The position numbers and the translations under genes were made by a program. From Musa acuminata AAA Group (taxonomy: Eukaryota > Streptophyta > Magnoliopsida > Zingiberales > Musaceae), in the NCBI RefSeq assembly GCF_036884655.1, contig NC_088357.1, positions 48,255,001 to 48,319,000 of the forward strand: DNA of 64,000 bases, read 5' to 3'. A model generated the notes under the pieces. The model made no database searches, had not been told where the DNA came from, and saw only the letters and a program-made list of their open reading frames with translations. This document shows positions 35,813 to 48,234 of this stretch, piece after piece; positions within the stretch are counted from its first letter, which is position 1, and each line of letters begins with the position of its first letter.

Positions 35813-36812
35813 ATTGTTTCTTCCCCATCCATAAAAAGAGAATGGGGAAGAAGGGATGGGGAAGGGAAGAAGGGATGGGGAAGGAATACTTGAATCCAAG
35901 CGTAGAACAGGGCTAAGCCGGATCGAGGCAGGTTCTGCTGGCCCCAGGCTAAGTCGAATGGGGAAGAAGGGATGGGGAAGGAATACTTGTGGATTTTCTT
36001 CCTCCATCTCTCTCTGCTTTCTCCTCTGCTACGTTGACTCCTTTCCCACGGATCGAGGCAGGTTCTGCTGGCCCCCGCCGTGCCTGCTCTCATTTGTGTT
36101 GCTTTCCTGCGCCTTCGGTGGCCATAAAAGGAGCTAAGCCGAGGCGGACACGCATCCATACATCTTTTCCAGAGAAAGGCCCGTCATCGAGTGCCCTCTT
36201 TCCACAATATGGGCGTCCATACGTTCTATCTTAATTCAAACTCAAATCCATGATATTTTCTTACCTAAATCTTATAATTAATAGATTTCTCTTACGTAAC
36301 TCCAAAATCTAATTTAGATTTCTCGTTTCTTGTAATCTAACAGTTGGCCTTTAGCATCGCCTCCTCTTCTTCCCATCGATGATTGGTGCTGCGAAGAACA
36401 GGCAAACGGTAAAGACGACCGGAGTTCGATGCTCGGAACGAACAAAATAGGCGCCCGCAGTGCGGTCCGCCGCTGCACCCATTAGCTCAAAAGCCACAGG
36501 CAGTAATAAAGGCCGAGAAGATAAAGCCACGTCGTACGACAACAACCCTTCTTCTTCTTCTTTCTTTGGATCCTACATGTGATATATATACATGTATCTG
36601 TGGAGGATGTGTTGTTCCTCGAGTTCTTAGCGTTGTTATGACTCTTTGGATCAAGCAATGGGTAATCGAGCACGTATTGTTTCATCTACAAGAGGAAAAC
36701 GCAAGTCGAAGAAAGCCAAATGTAGACATCCCCTGAAGTGTATTTGCATTAATTAGTGTGTAAACAATGGGTCAAGTTGGGGGGATTATTAATATCACTC
36801 CCCCCTCACCGT
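35813..36812. other. Downstream region of subtilase copy 2, with local rearrangement
   Basis: This corresponds to 16150-17096 of unit 1. Close to the Copia 3' border the order is scrambled: GAAGGGATGGGGAAGG appears three times (near 35851, 35869, 35959), and GATCGAGGCAGGTTCTGCTG appears twice (near 35922 and 36051) where unit 1 has it once. The identical tract 36253-36643 follows. No gene is supported. Confidence 0.7.
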
Positions 36813-39098
36813 CTACAGGCTGATGGGACTTGCGGTGGTGGCCACTATAGGACTCCTAACTACGTACTTCTCCTTGTCGTCCACCCAAGTCAACGAACCA
36901 TGACGCACCGCATCCTTCTTCTCCCTCGTGTTCTCCTTCAGCGTCAAGGTGAAGCTCTGCTTCTGGTACTTCTCCATGAAGGACAGCTTTTCTGGCACCA
37001 CACTGACGGTGAAGCCCTTGATGTCCGCGAGCTTGGCAGTGTAGGTCGCCACCGGATTATCCCCGACATTGGTCACCGTCCTACGGAACTGGAGGACCGA
37101 GGGAGCGCTCGCTGATGTCTCGTTTGGGTCGAAGTAGGCGATGAAGGACGGGTAGTTGAGATCCAACGTCGGGTTCGAACAATCTACGGTAGCGGTTCCG
37201 GTGATCGTCCTCAGCTGCTTGCTGGTGAAGTTCATGGCGCACAGGAGGTTGACGTAGTCCTCGGTGCCGGCGTCGTAGACGAGGCCGGGCTCCAGCGCCC
37301 GGTTGGGGTCGATATGCCCCGCACCCATTGCCAGTGGACTCGCCGGCTTGTTTCCGTTCCCCATGTCCTTGATGGGCGCCCCGGTGTTGTCCAAATGGCT
37401 TGCGGTGGTCATCAGAGCCGATCTGATGGCCGCCGGGCTCCACCCGGGGCGTGCGGCCTTGAGCGAAGCGGCGATGCCGGACGCGTGGGGACAGGCCATC
37501 GACGTTCCCGAGACGATGGCGAATGGACTGTACAACTTGTGCGTGCCGACCCTCCCCACCGTCGAGTTCTGCGCCCACGACGCCAGGATGAGGGATCCCG
37601 GAGCCACCACGTCGGGCTTCAGTACGTTAGGGCAGCTCGCCGACGGCCCTCGCGAGGTGTAGGTAGCCACCGTCGGCGCGGGCTTGGTGCCCAATACCGT
37701 CAGCCGGAACGTTATGGTGGCTTTGGGCTCAGAGCTCCTCTGGATGTAGTTTAAGATGGTCGGGCCATCTTGTGGGCTTATGATGGCCGCAGGGAAGCTA
37801 AATTGGCTGTATAACTGCGCAAAGGAGTCGTTGGATATGAAAAGGCCTGCGTCCACTTTGGCGTACCGAAGATACTGGACGGCACCGCCCAACTCATCCG
37901 CTTCGCAGACCACTATCTTGTGGCGAGTCTTCTTGAGCAGGGTGGTGTTGTCGCAGGACCCCAGGAAGGCCATGGGCATCTGCTTCAGCGTCGCAGGGTT
38001 TCCCGGATAGAGTGATTGCCCGATGACGAGGGTGCCATCCCCGAGGCCGATCACGGCCGCGAATTCCCGGTCGACGGTGCCGGCGCCGACGGTCAGGACC
38101 CACGGCGTCCCGTTGTGAAGGAAGCCTAAGAATGGGCCTTCGTTCCCTGCCGACGTCGACACGAATATGCCCTTCTGCACGGCCGCGAACGAGGCCACGG
38201 CGATCGGGTCCTCGTACAGAGCGACGTCGTCCAGGCCGAACGACATGGAGATGACGTCGACGCCGTCGGATATGGCTTGGTCTATCCCTGCTATGATGTC
38301 CGACGTGACCGCTCCTTCGTCCCACAGGACCTTGTACATGGCCAGCCTCGCGCGGGGGGCCATGCCCCGCGCCACGCCGGACGCGTACCCGAAGAACGAC
38401 GCGCCCTCCGCGTAGTTCCCCCCGGCGGTGGACGATGTGTGCGTGCCGTGACCGTCGGTGTCCCGGGGGGAGTTGACGGCGATGGTCAGGTTTGGGTCGC
38501 TGGCGAGGAGCCCCTTGTTGAAGCTCCGGGCGCCGATGAGCTTCCGGTTGCACGCCGACGAGCTGAAGGCCGTGCCCTGCTCGCACGCGCCCCTCCACCG
38601 GGACGGAACGGCGGTCATGCCGTCGTCCCGGAAGCTGGCGCTCTCGGGCCATATCCCAGTGTCCAGCACCCCGATGATGACGTCGTCGCCGTAGTTCGAG
38701 GCCGGCCATAGTCCGGCGCTGGAGCTGAGCTCGAGGAAGTCCGAGGTGTGGGTCGTGTCCTTCTTGACGGGCGCGTCGCGGGAGCACGACAGGAAGCCAT
38801 GCGACTTTTTGAGCTGCTCCAGCTGCGCCGAGGAGAGCCGCGCGCTGAATCCATGAATGGCGTTGTCATACACGTACACGATCTTCTCGTCCGCGGGGAT
38901 GGCGTCCGAGGCGTCTGCGGTGGCAGCAAGAGTGGCAGCGTACCAGCTACGGCGGCCGGAGAAGACGCTCGGCATGGCGGCGGAGTCCATGTGAACAATG
39001 TAGGTGTCGACATCAGCCGACGTCGATGCCAACAAGCATACGGCGGATGCGGCGAGCAGCATCCACAACATCCCGAGGAAGGACTCGAGAAGCGCCAT
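36813..39098 (-). CDS. Subtilisin-like protease, SBT1 group (copy 2)
   Basis: This is an intact single-exon frame of 761 residues, parallel to copy 1. The signal peptide is one residue longer and reads differently at its end (AVCLLAST against AVRMAST). All catalytic motifs are kept: [32 protein letters not shown] and [12 protein letters not shown]. Differences from copy 1 are scattered over the first 345 residues (for example LDDVAL for RDGLAL) and the last 230 (ASLKAARPG for [15 protein letters not shown] for DPNKTS). About 180 residues in between are identical. Its immediate upstream region (39099-39598) runs without interruption into the spacer; it carries no Copia insertion there, unlike copy 1. 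The likely role is apoplastic protein processing. No substrate can be named from sequence. Confidence 0.95.
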   Translation of the reverse strand: MALLESFLGMLWMLLAASAVCLLASTSADVDTYIVHMDSAAMPSVFSGRRSWYAATLAATADASDAIPADEKIVYVYDNAIHGFSARLSSAQLEQLKKSHGFLSCSRDAPVKKDTTHTSDFLELSSSAGLWPASNYGDDVIIGVLDTGIWPESASFRDDGMTAVPSRWRGACEQGTAFSSSACNRKLIGARSFNKGLLASDPNLTIAVNSPRDTDGHGTHTSSTAGGNYAEGASFFGYASGVARGMAPRARLAMYKVLWDEGAVTSDIIAGIDQAISDGVDVISMSFGLDDVALYEDPIAVASFAAVQKGIFVSTSAGNEGPFLGFLHNGTPWVLTVGAGTVDREFAAVIGLGDGTLVIGQSLYPGNPATLKQMPMAFLGSCDNTTLLKKTRHKIVVCEADELGGAVQYLRYAKVDAGLFISNDSFAQLYSQFSFPAAIISPQDGPTILNYIQRSSEPKATITFRLTVLGTKPAPTVATYTSRGPSASCPNVLKPDVVAPGSLILASWAQNSTVGRVGTHKLYSPFAIVSGTSMACPHASGIAASLKAARPGWSPAAIRSALMTTASHLDNTGAPIKDMGNGNKPASPLAMGAGHIDPNRALEPGLVYDAGTEDYVNLLCAMNFTSKQLRTITGTATVDCSNPTLDLNYPSFIAYFDPNETSASAPSVLQFRRTVTNVGDNPVATYTAKLADIKGFTVSVVPEKLSFMEKYQKQSFTLTLKENTREKKDAVRHGSLTWVDDKEKYVVRSPIVATTASPISL

Positions 39099-40950
39099 GG
39101 AGATGGGGATGCGTCTCGATTGACGACTTCAGGACTGCACAAGGCATGAGATATAAGAGAGTGATGGGCGAATCTGGCGGTTCCATTGCATCGCGATAGC
39201 AGCTACAAACGGAGAAATCGGTGGAGGGTGGCGCCCGCCCATTCATTCCTTTGATACCAACCCTTGTGGTAGAGATGCAATTGGCGTGTTCCTCTGCAAC
39301 ACCCATGTCCCGGTCTCCATCGATCCACGTACACGGGCCATTCCGTGCTCGCCTCGCTTTAAACGCGCACAAGTATTTTTATCGTTCCATACCAACAGCA
39401 GATAACCCTCGTCGATGCTGCCTCAATCTCCATGCATGCCGTGCCAGCCCGCAATCACCGCAGAGTCGAGGGTATGCTATTACTCGCCAGTCACCGAGGA
39501 GCACGTACGTCGACAGATGCGAGGATCGAAAGGGAATTCCTTATCATCAGGACGGACGAAGGACTGGGACAAAGAGGGCTCCATTCACACGATCACAGGA
39601 CTCCCCTTCTCTGAGGTGATGTTGGAACCAAAAGGCGCACACACATTGAAGGAGAAGGGTGGTTGGCCGATCACCATTAAACTGTGCCCTGTGTCGACAG
39701 GCAAAGACCGTGTAACGTGCATGAGTGCAACGTCACATTAGGTGGGAAGCCAACAAGAACAGCACGGTGACAGCTTAAACACCGATCCGTTGTCGGACTG
39801 TTCTACTGCTGGATTATGGTCTCGGTCGATGGAGAAGAAAAGGATTAAATACGCATCGTTTTGCCATGTCGTCTAAGAGATTATCTCCTCCTCTTCCTTC
39901 TTCTTAATTCACCGCCGCCACCACCACGAGCATCTTCTTCGTCTTCTCTTTCACTTTGATCGACCGTGGAAGGTGACTGCGACCGGAGACGACGAAGATC
40001 GAGAGAGAAGTCGAAGCGAGAGATAAGCTATCTAGTCTTTCATTGGCAATGATTGGAAGAATTGACTCGAAGCTTTTAGATTACAGCGATGTCCGATTGC
40101 AGAAAACGATGGCGATATATAACAGAAGTAAACATCTAATCTAATGGCCGTGCAAGAAATATCACAATCATCGATCCCAAGAACAAAATTCTCACGGTGA
40201 AAGCCATCGCCATGCTGGCGAAGCTCAATCATGGAGGCGAGGGGATGAGCTGAGATGGTTGGAGGCTTCCCTGAGAGGGACCACCAACCACCACGTAGGA
40301 GTCCATTAAGTGGTGAAACATCCATCACATTGCTGGGACCACATTGTTGGTATCGTTGGGTGACTGCATTATGAACGGGGACCACCGAGTGGGGCCCTCT
40401 TTGCTCTCACTCGATTGGCTTCTGAATTGGTGCAAAATTACGGCGACGACTTTTGTCCTCTGTTGCTTACAGCTACACTTCGTTCGGGTTTATTTTAGGG
40501 ATTGCATCATTGATTGACTGTTGACTAAATGATTGGGATTGAAGATGATTTATGTGTTGGTTTAAGAGCAGGTTGTGAATCGCTAGTTAGATGGAGACCA
40601 CCGATTTGACTTCCCTGCCGTTGGGCGATGGCTCAATCATTACATCATCCAGCTCTGGATCATCTGCATGTTAGGTAGGCCATCATATATATAATACAGC
40701 ATCCGAAGCACGAGGGTATATATATCTCTTTAAATGGAAGCACATCAGAAGAGTAGTTCTTGTGGGAGACATAATGCCTAAATGTGGATTTGGTGTTATA
40801 TAATTGAGATCTTATGATGTATTTTACCGATGAGACGATATGAAATGATGCTGACATTTCGACACAAAATTGTAGAATGTTTGATCGTCACCTTTTGCGT
40901 GCAAGTTATGCTGTCGGTTCTTCACATGCCGAGTTGCGGACACTTCATGC
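39099..40950. repeat. Upstream region and spacer of the duplicated unit, copy 2
   Basis: This gives the uninterrupted arrangement: subtilase promoter (39099-39598) joined directly to the spacer (39599-40950). It serves as the empty site for the Copia element of unit 1. Homology to unit 1 ends at CACTTCATGC (40950). No convincing gene is present; the 117-codon minus-strand frame at 40032-40385 is not kept in unit 1. Confidence 0.8.
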
Positions 40951-41112
40951 AAGAAAGACTAAGCGTCCGTTGATAAGATTGTGGCGTCAAGTGGAAACGA
41001 TTCTTACGTCAAACATTATGGGATGTGCCATCATCCACGAAATAATTAAGACAACCACAACATCTCTACAGGTATGTTTTAATTCTATGCAGCTAAAATT
41101 AACAGCAAAGTA

Positions 41113-41148
41113 TAAAATAAAATAAAATAAATAAATAAATAAATAAAA
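41113..41148. repeat. (AAAT)n/(AAAAT)n microsatellite
   Basis: AAAAT units followed by AAAT units, lying between the end of the duplication and the 3' end of the receptor kinase gene. Confidence 0.85.
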
Positions 41149-41456
41149 CCATATACAGCAAATAAAAATAAAAATTCACAAAAAAAGAAATAAATAGGTA
41201 TCGTAATAGTTACACTCATCCATAATAATCAGATACAAACGCAACCTCGTCAAAAGCACCAGAAGCTACAAGCATATACATTTGCAGCACTCTCAGCTAT
41301 CTAAACTGCTGCAGAAATTCTAAGCATTTCTCCAACAGATTATATTGTTCGGGAACATCGCCAAACCTTTGCTTTGTTACAACTCGTCTTTGAGCTTGTC
41401 CTCTGATTAAAAAGCCATGACCCACATAATAGCGATAGAACTAAAGAAGAGAGAAA

Positions 41457-44400
41457 TTAAAGAGAGATCATGCCGGGGGGAGATTGTGGCGAACCACTCT
41501 CCAGCAAGACGCTCCGACTACAATAGGATCTCGAAGTGCTCGACGACGATTGTAGACACCTTCCGTCACCGCTATAAGGAACCACCTCGTTTTTGTGTAT
41601 TATTGCTTTGCTAGTCCCCCCGCTGCCATAACCATCGCTGCCTTCATTTCCAGAGAAGCCATTTTGCGCTGGATCCAAATGCTCGGAGAACACCCTGAGC
41701 ACTTGCTTGATCGATGGCCTTGCTCGCCCTTCCCTGTGGGTACACCACCGCACAACCCCTACCACCATATGCAGCTGCTCAATATCAAATGAGTCCCTAA
41801 CGGCGGGGTCTACCAATTCCGATAACCTTGAATCTGTTGCCATGAATTGCTGAGACCACTCGACCAGATTCCTGTTTTCTTGTATGGCTCTCCTCCCGGT
41901 CACCAGTTCCAGCAATAACACGCCGTAGCTGTATATATCACTCTTCTCTGTCAGCTCTTGAGTCACCACATATTCAGGATCCATGTATCCTGTATGTTAA
42001 ATATTTAAAAGGATTACCATTTTTTCCTACTGATGGATTATTTTTGCTGTAGAAAACCATTTAAATTTCTGTTTGTTCCATCAAGCAAGAACTAATCAGC
42101 GGTTATGAGATAAATGCATTACTTGCTATTCGTAGCTCAAGCTAGGTTCCAAGTGTCAACGATTAATTAAGCAAGCAAATGAACTAAACTATCTGGCTAC
42201 CTGTATTTGGAAAATTTTGCAACTGCAAATACAAGAATATCAGTAAATATTGAAATTTGGTTGTAGATGCCATTTCTACAATAAATTAGATCCTCTAACT
42301 TACATTTCCACATGCAATTGACCTGCCAGCACACAAAATTGCCAATATTAGCAAATTGAAAGCCACCATTCCGGTTGCCTTTGTCTACCACCATAGCAGC
42401 ACCAGATCACCACCGCACCTCCCACCACCCTACCCATCATTATCACCATTTCTGGCATATACCTCTATGATCATGACTCTTTCTTCCACAAACATTCTGT
42501 TTGTCATTTGCCATGACTTGTATACTAAATGATTTCAAAGTAGATGAGTTGGATCCATCTCACATTGTTCTAAGATATGTTATCTTGTTTTACTCTAATC
42601 CAGCTATATGGGAGTTTCAGGTACAAGTTTTGAGCAGTTATGATAGGGCTCAAAGATACATGCCTGGAGTTCCACGAATATCTGTATTTACTGGCTCAAA
42701 GCAGATGGCACCATTTCTCGAAGCATGCGCAAGACCAAAATCCGCAACCTATATACAAACAAGTGTTGTGATCCACCAAACCGAGTAAAAGACAGAATCA
42801 AAATGCATGATAATAACTTACCTTAGCCACAAATTTCTCATCCAAAAGAATATTGCTCGACTTTATGTCTCTGTGGCATAGGGGAGGATCACAAAAAAAA
42901 TGGAGATACTCCTGCAACATAGGAACTGTTTCAGAAAAGCATTTTAAAAGTGTTATCATTTGACAAAAAGAATGGCATACAACCTGCATCCAGTTTTCAA
43001 TCACCACACAAGATTCCATGACAGTTTATGGTACTAACAGTGAATCCACTGCAATAACCAGAAATGGAAATAAATCAAGCACCGAATATGAATTTTATTA
43101 AGTGCTTCTTTACCGGCGGCTAGCAGCCCTCAGCCAGAGAATTTCACAATGAGTTCATCAATGGGTTTACATCATACTTAATAGGTAGTAAGTTCCTTCC
43201 AATGACAGGTTGAATTAATTCTGTCTAGCTGCTCTATCATACAGCTCAAACCATAACAAGTTTCCAGTCAGCGCACAAGTTTTCATGAATTACAAAGCCA
43301 CAACTTATATCAGAAAAGATAATACAAATCTGACACTATGTGTTTCCATATGGTGCTGGCGCTAGCAGACTTCTGCGTAAGAACACAGTGATAAGCTTCC
43401 CTTTAGCTGGAAACTTATTCTAAAGGGATCAAGTGGCATGCAGGGTGCAAGAAGTATAAAATATTTTGTTAATGGAGCACAGTAACAGATATTGCATGAA
43501 ATTTGACCTTTCCAATAAATATTCAGACAAATCATTATAAATATTTAAAAGGAAGAAGTTCAAAGAGAAAGTCAGGCTTCACTCCAGAAAAGAATGGATC
43601 AGGTGATTTCATGTAGAAGCATCAAATAAAGCTCAAAAGGGAGTTTAGATATGCTTCTTTAAATGTAGTGGCATAAGCTACAATGGAAAGCTGCAAAGGG
43701 CAACAAGAAATTGCAAATCGAGTATGCATATTTTGTAAACCAAATACATAATAAATTAATGCTATATCCACCATCAGCTAGGGATAGAGTCATAGAGGAG
43801 TGGGAGTTCCAAAAAGAATGCAGAAGAAACTCCACATGGAAGACCTCAAACTTTGATAAGCAAACCTCAAACATTCAGCATAGATATCCAAAATTTTTCT
43901 TTGCTGTGGAAATATTAATTATTCACCAGAGCATTGGCCACATCAATCGCAATTTGTAACCTAGTCCTCCAGCTTAATCTATTCCTTCCTGATGCTGCAT
44001 CAGTAAATGGCACCCAAGTAAAGAAACAACACAACATGTAACTTGAGCACAGAAAGCCACAAGAATTGAAGGTTTACAATGAAGATGATCCTTAACGCTT
44101 CCATTCTCCATATATTCATACACCAGAAACCTGAAAAATATTGAGGCAAAGGAAATAAGCATTCAGGTAAAATCTTCACATATTTACAAAATCAAATCTG
44201 CACCTCTCATTTCTTTCAGCACAAAAACCCTTGAGAGCAACAAGATGGCGATGATGCAGTCTGGCAAGAAGCTCAATTTCCCGGCAGAACTCTTCCTCGC
44301 CCTGCTTGGAAACTTTGTTCATACGCTTTGCAGCGGCTATGGAGCCATCTGCAAATTGAGCCTTGTAGACAGTTCCAAACCCACCTTTGCCTATAACAGT

Positions 44401-47400
44401 GCTGAAATTTTCTGTTGCCTTCTTTATCTCCACATAGGTGAATCTTCGAAACATTGTTGACGGACCTAAAGGAGAGCATATATCAGACAGATAAACTTTA
44501 AACCCGACAAGTTATGCTAACTTACTATGAATCACTCATTGAGTTTGTAGTCCATCAACCTTCTTTAGGTAAAAATTCAATGAATAACAGATGTTTCACA
44601 TAAAATATTTTATTAGGATAACCAACTAAAGTAATGTTAAGGATCCAGTTTACCAACGTTAGCTAGAAATTATAGACAAACATGAGGAAACATTACTGAA
44701 ATCCTAAATGATTCTACTATTCCATTTGTTCTCAGCTATATTCCATTGATTCTTCTACACTAAATAGTTCTTTTCACTTTGATCAAGCAAGCTTTTAGCC
44801 TATAATGCCTGGCTTTTTTAGCACAATGAACTGAAATGTTAAGTAGATGTATATGAGAGAGTACAGACAAGAAATAAACCTTCTTGACACCTCCGGACTT
44901 GAGTGCTTGGCATTGAGAAAGCATCCCATGAGTTCTCTATCGGAGTATCTGCATTTTTTAGTTCTCTGCTTTTCTTACGAATAAGCATTATCAAGATCAG
45001 AAGCAACAGAATTGTCAGCCCTATAACCCCAATGCCAATTCCTGGAATCAGCGTAAGGTGGTAGGTGTGATGAACTTTGTTGATAGGAATGGCATTTAGA
45101 TGTTGCCTCGGAGCTTGAGCAGAAACAGAACTTGGAGAAGATGTAGAATTTGGAGATGTAGGTGTAGATGATTCAGAGGATGACACTGAAAAGTCATCAG
45201 CAGGTTTACTTACTTGAGAAAAGTTTTAAAGCAGTAAGGAAAACGTAAGTGAATTAAATTTAGACCCAATAAACATGCAGTAATTTGAAAAGGCACACTT
45301 GAGCTAGTAATTGACAACTGTTAGATGATAATTATACATTTAGTATTAGAATAAACAGTATTGTCATTCTGCCAATAAGATTAAATCATGTAATAACACT
45401 CAAATTGTTTCAGAAGCATCAGCAGTCTTTCCATGTCATGGGTTCGCTTAAAGGTGCAGAAGCAATTTTATTTTATAACTCTTTCCAGTGATTTGATTTA
45501 GAATTTGTGTAACCCATCATAATTTCATTCCTATGACAAAGCCTGGCATCACTAGGTATGTCTCTGACTGACGAACAATAGTGGTGACTTTCAGTACAAG
45601 TTACACACAACCGTGACATTCCTGTTAAGGCTGTAACAGACATCAGCCTAAAAATTCTCAGTTTACTGTCTTTATCTCTCCTAGACTATCCACATAATAT
45701 ACACCTTTCTAGGCAGTTGAACCACCAATGGTCTATGTAGATGCCATTATCTCACATCGAACTTTCACGGGGTTAATGTCAACGGCTATCATTCATACAT
45801 CTTTCTGTTCTATTTGCTTAACACTTATATTTATCACACTTTTTGTCTACCAAAAAAAAAGCCTTGCAGATAGTTATGATATTAGCCTTTTTCCATTTTA
45901 GTGCTAATTGGTCCACATAATGGGGAAAAACATCTCCAATTCATTTCACCGGCTGTAATTTTCATGAATAGCTTTATTCCATCATTTATAACATAAAATC
46001 AAATAGTAAGAAAGTCTTGTCATAGCAATCTCGCATTTCATAATAGACATTTCATTGGCGAACACAATGTCTCATACTCCCAAATTTGTAACAAGCTGGT
46101 TTAAATCATCTCAAGGAATCATACTGCATACTTGTCATCCAAGCATAACCAATGTAGTTCTAAATGTATAAATAACTGGCTCTACATATGAACAATTAAA
46201 GTGTTACTCTCGAAAGATATATGCAGTCAAATCTCAAATTAATCAAACCTGGAAGAACAGTGAGCCCTTGAACACCAAAGAAGCAAGTGGCCATATCAAC
46301 AGCAGAAAATTTGCCACCTTGGTTTGCAAGTGTCACAAAAACTGCATCGCGACAGACACTTAATGTGACATTATCATCTATTGCTATGAGGTGGTGAAGG
46401 TATACAATGCCAGAGTTTAGGCACCTCTTGCAACTATTATCTAATGAAAGGGGCACATTACAAGTTTCAATAACATCACTAAAATTGGGGGACTGCATCA
46501 TTTCCAACACAGTTGTTCTACCCTGGCATTGATAAGAAACTCGAATTTTTGGTCCCAAACCACAAAAAGCAGTGGCATCAGCTGGAATGCCATATAAGTC
46601 GAAGGTTTCTGAAATGGAACTAAGGCAGACTTCAGTGAATGCTGGCGGAACTCCAAGCCTGCCAGTTGCATTTGCAAATCGAGCAATAGAAATCGCAACA
46701 AATGCATTAATATAACGGCAGCAATAGCCTCGCTCATTTTGATTTGAGCAAGCAGAAGACGCTAAGGTGAAGTTTGACCAACTAAAGTCCAGGGGACAAT
46801 CTGCATGATAAAATGAAATGATTACTATGCCATAAACAGACATATTTAATAGGGAAGAAGGACCAAGCTAAATAACAGGAACACAAAGTAAATGAGAAAA
46901 ATAAAAATAAATAAATAACAGCATGTGTACCAAAACTTTCTGAAAGAGCAATAATAAAGAAGATCTATACGACTCAAAAAACTGTTGGAGAAAGAAATAA
47001 GGGAAACTGAAACTTCCCATCAATCCTACCAATATAACCCTTTTAGTTTTTTTTTTCTCAAATATATTTCTATCACCTTAACCATTTAGTCGTAAGCCAT
47101 CATGGTGGAGACTGCAAAGTGTAAACATTTACACTTCTTATGGGCCCCCTTGATGGTCATGTGTATTCAATCTTCAACAAGTAGCCCCACAATTGAACTT
47201 AAGTTTGCATGTTGTCCATACGGTGATAGGATGATTTTGCTCATGACAAGATTGTACACATTGATCCTCTCCAAACCTTGCATCGATGAAAGCCTCGTGC
47301 GCCAGGCTGTCGTTTGAGTAGATCGAACAGTATAATCACTCACCATAAACATGATACGTAGGTAAGAAATGACATGTTCCGTATAACAAGGCTTTAACAA

Positions 47401-48234
47401 CATACTGAATTTGCATCTTCTCCATCTTGCAGTCTTGTTTGCAACAATGTTATGACCATCGATCCCGGTGAAGGATGCGAAAACCTGCTATATAACCACC
47501 AATCAAATAACAAGGACAACCTAACTAAAAGTAACGAATGATTCTCCAGACCTGGTTCACACTATATATGAAAATCACAGTCCAAGATGACAAGATCAGC
47601 ATATACCCACTTGAAAATCTTGTCCTGATCCATTACTTCAAGTGATCTACAGTGAACTGTTTTCACTCCAGCATTCGTCCCTGGTCTAACTCTGGAGATG
47701 AGACTGGACATGACCAACTTTAAATTTGAATCTTCATAATTACTGATCGCCATCGAAGATGTCAGGAGTCGAGCAACAAATCAAGCAATCTAAATGCGGC
47801 AGATACGCTAATCTTCGCTCTCGAGTCACAGTGAAAACGAATAATGCGTGCTTACCAACAGAGATAAGATCCCAAAGAAGCAACTGAACCGAAGTTCAAA
47901 CTCGATCAACCCACAAAAAAGGAGGAACCCCTTTAATCATCCCTCGCATTTCACACGACCAAAAAAGCTCACAATTAACCACGATGAGAAGAAAACAAAA
48001 GCAGAGAAGCTTCAGAAAACTAATGAGCTAAGAGATGCAGCATCATTATAGGCACTGGAAACAAGCCCAGGAGAAAGCAACCAAGCACCATTAATACGCC
48101 CCATCTCACATTCGAAAGAGCACAAGAAGGCATCAATGCTGGGAGAACTCACCCCCCGCGATCACTCGAAGGCTGCTGCGGGATCCGAGGGAAGCCAATG
48201 CCAGGAACAAGACCAGATCATGGGCGGCCGGCAT
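41457..48234 (-). CDS. Receptor-like protein kinase with SPARK extracellular domain
   Basis: This is a plasma-membrane kinase of the At1g49730/At3g19300 type; its ligand is unknown to me. CDS complement(41457..41989, 42664..42748, 42822..42911, 43927..43994, 44078..44130, 44204..44465, 44880..45185, 46249..46800, 48153..48234), 676 residues. All phases match. A signal peptide covers about 1-25. A Cys-rich SPARK domain follows (about 27-210: [27 protein letters not shown]). Then come a Ser/Pro/Thr stalk and a membrane segment (about 257-281). The kinase has GKGGFGTV, Lys360, CHRDIKSSN (Asp456), DFG (474-476) and GTPGYMDPEY, so it should be active. The C-terminal tail is Ser-rich. The intron after GTP|G (41990-42663) starts GC instead of GT. 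The start Met at 48234 gives the shortest plausible signal peptide. Confidence 0.9.
46801..48152 (-). other. First intron of the receptor kinase gene
   Basis: 1.35 kb, from GGTGAGTT to ATCATGCAG. It contains no recognised gene or repeat. The short open frames near 47100-47400 on both strands look like chance. Confidence 0.75.

Larger units (their letters stand above)
15442..40950. repeat. Tandem segmental duplication of a TLP-subtilase-spacer unit
   Basis: Unit 1 spans 15442-27629 and unit 2 spans 27628-40950. Leaving out later insertions, each is about 5.8 kb. The order in both is TLP, intergenic tract, subtilase and spacer (26319-27629 and 39599-40950). At 27628-27630 the spacer word CACTTCATGC runs straight into TLP exon 2 (GCCGGCGGAGCTG) with a GC overlap. 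The undisturbed spacer in unit 2 goes on into unrelated DNA after 40950. The undisturbed TLP in unit 1 goes on to its own 3' end below 15442. This is the signature of a direct tandem duplication with one breakpoint inside TLP exon 2. Confidence 0.9.

Noticed and set aside
40032..40385. 117-codon minus-strand frame in the spacer
   Set aside because: Not kept in the homologous spacer at 26.8-27.1 kb and matches no family.
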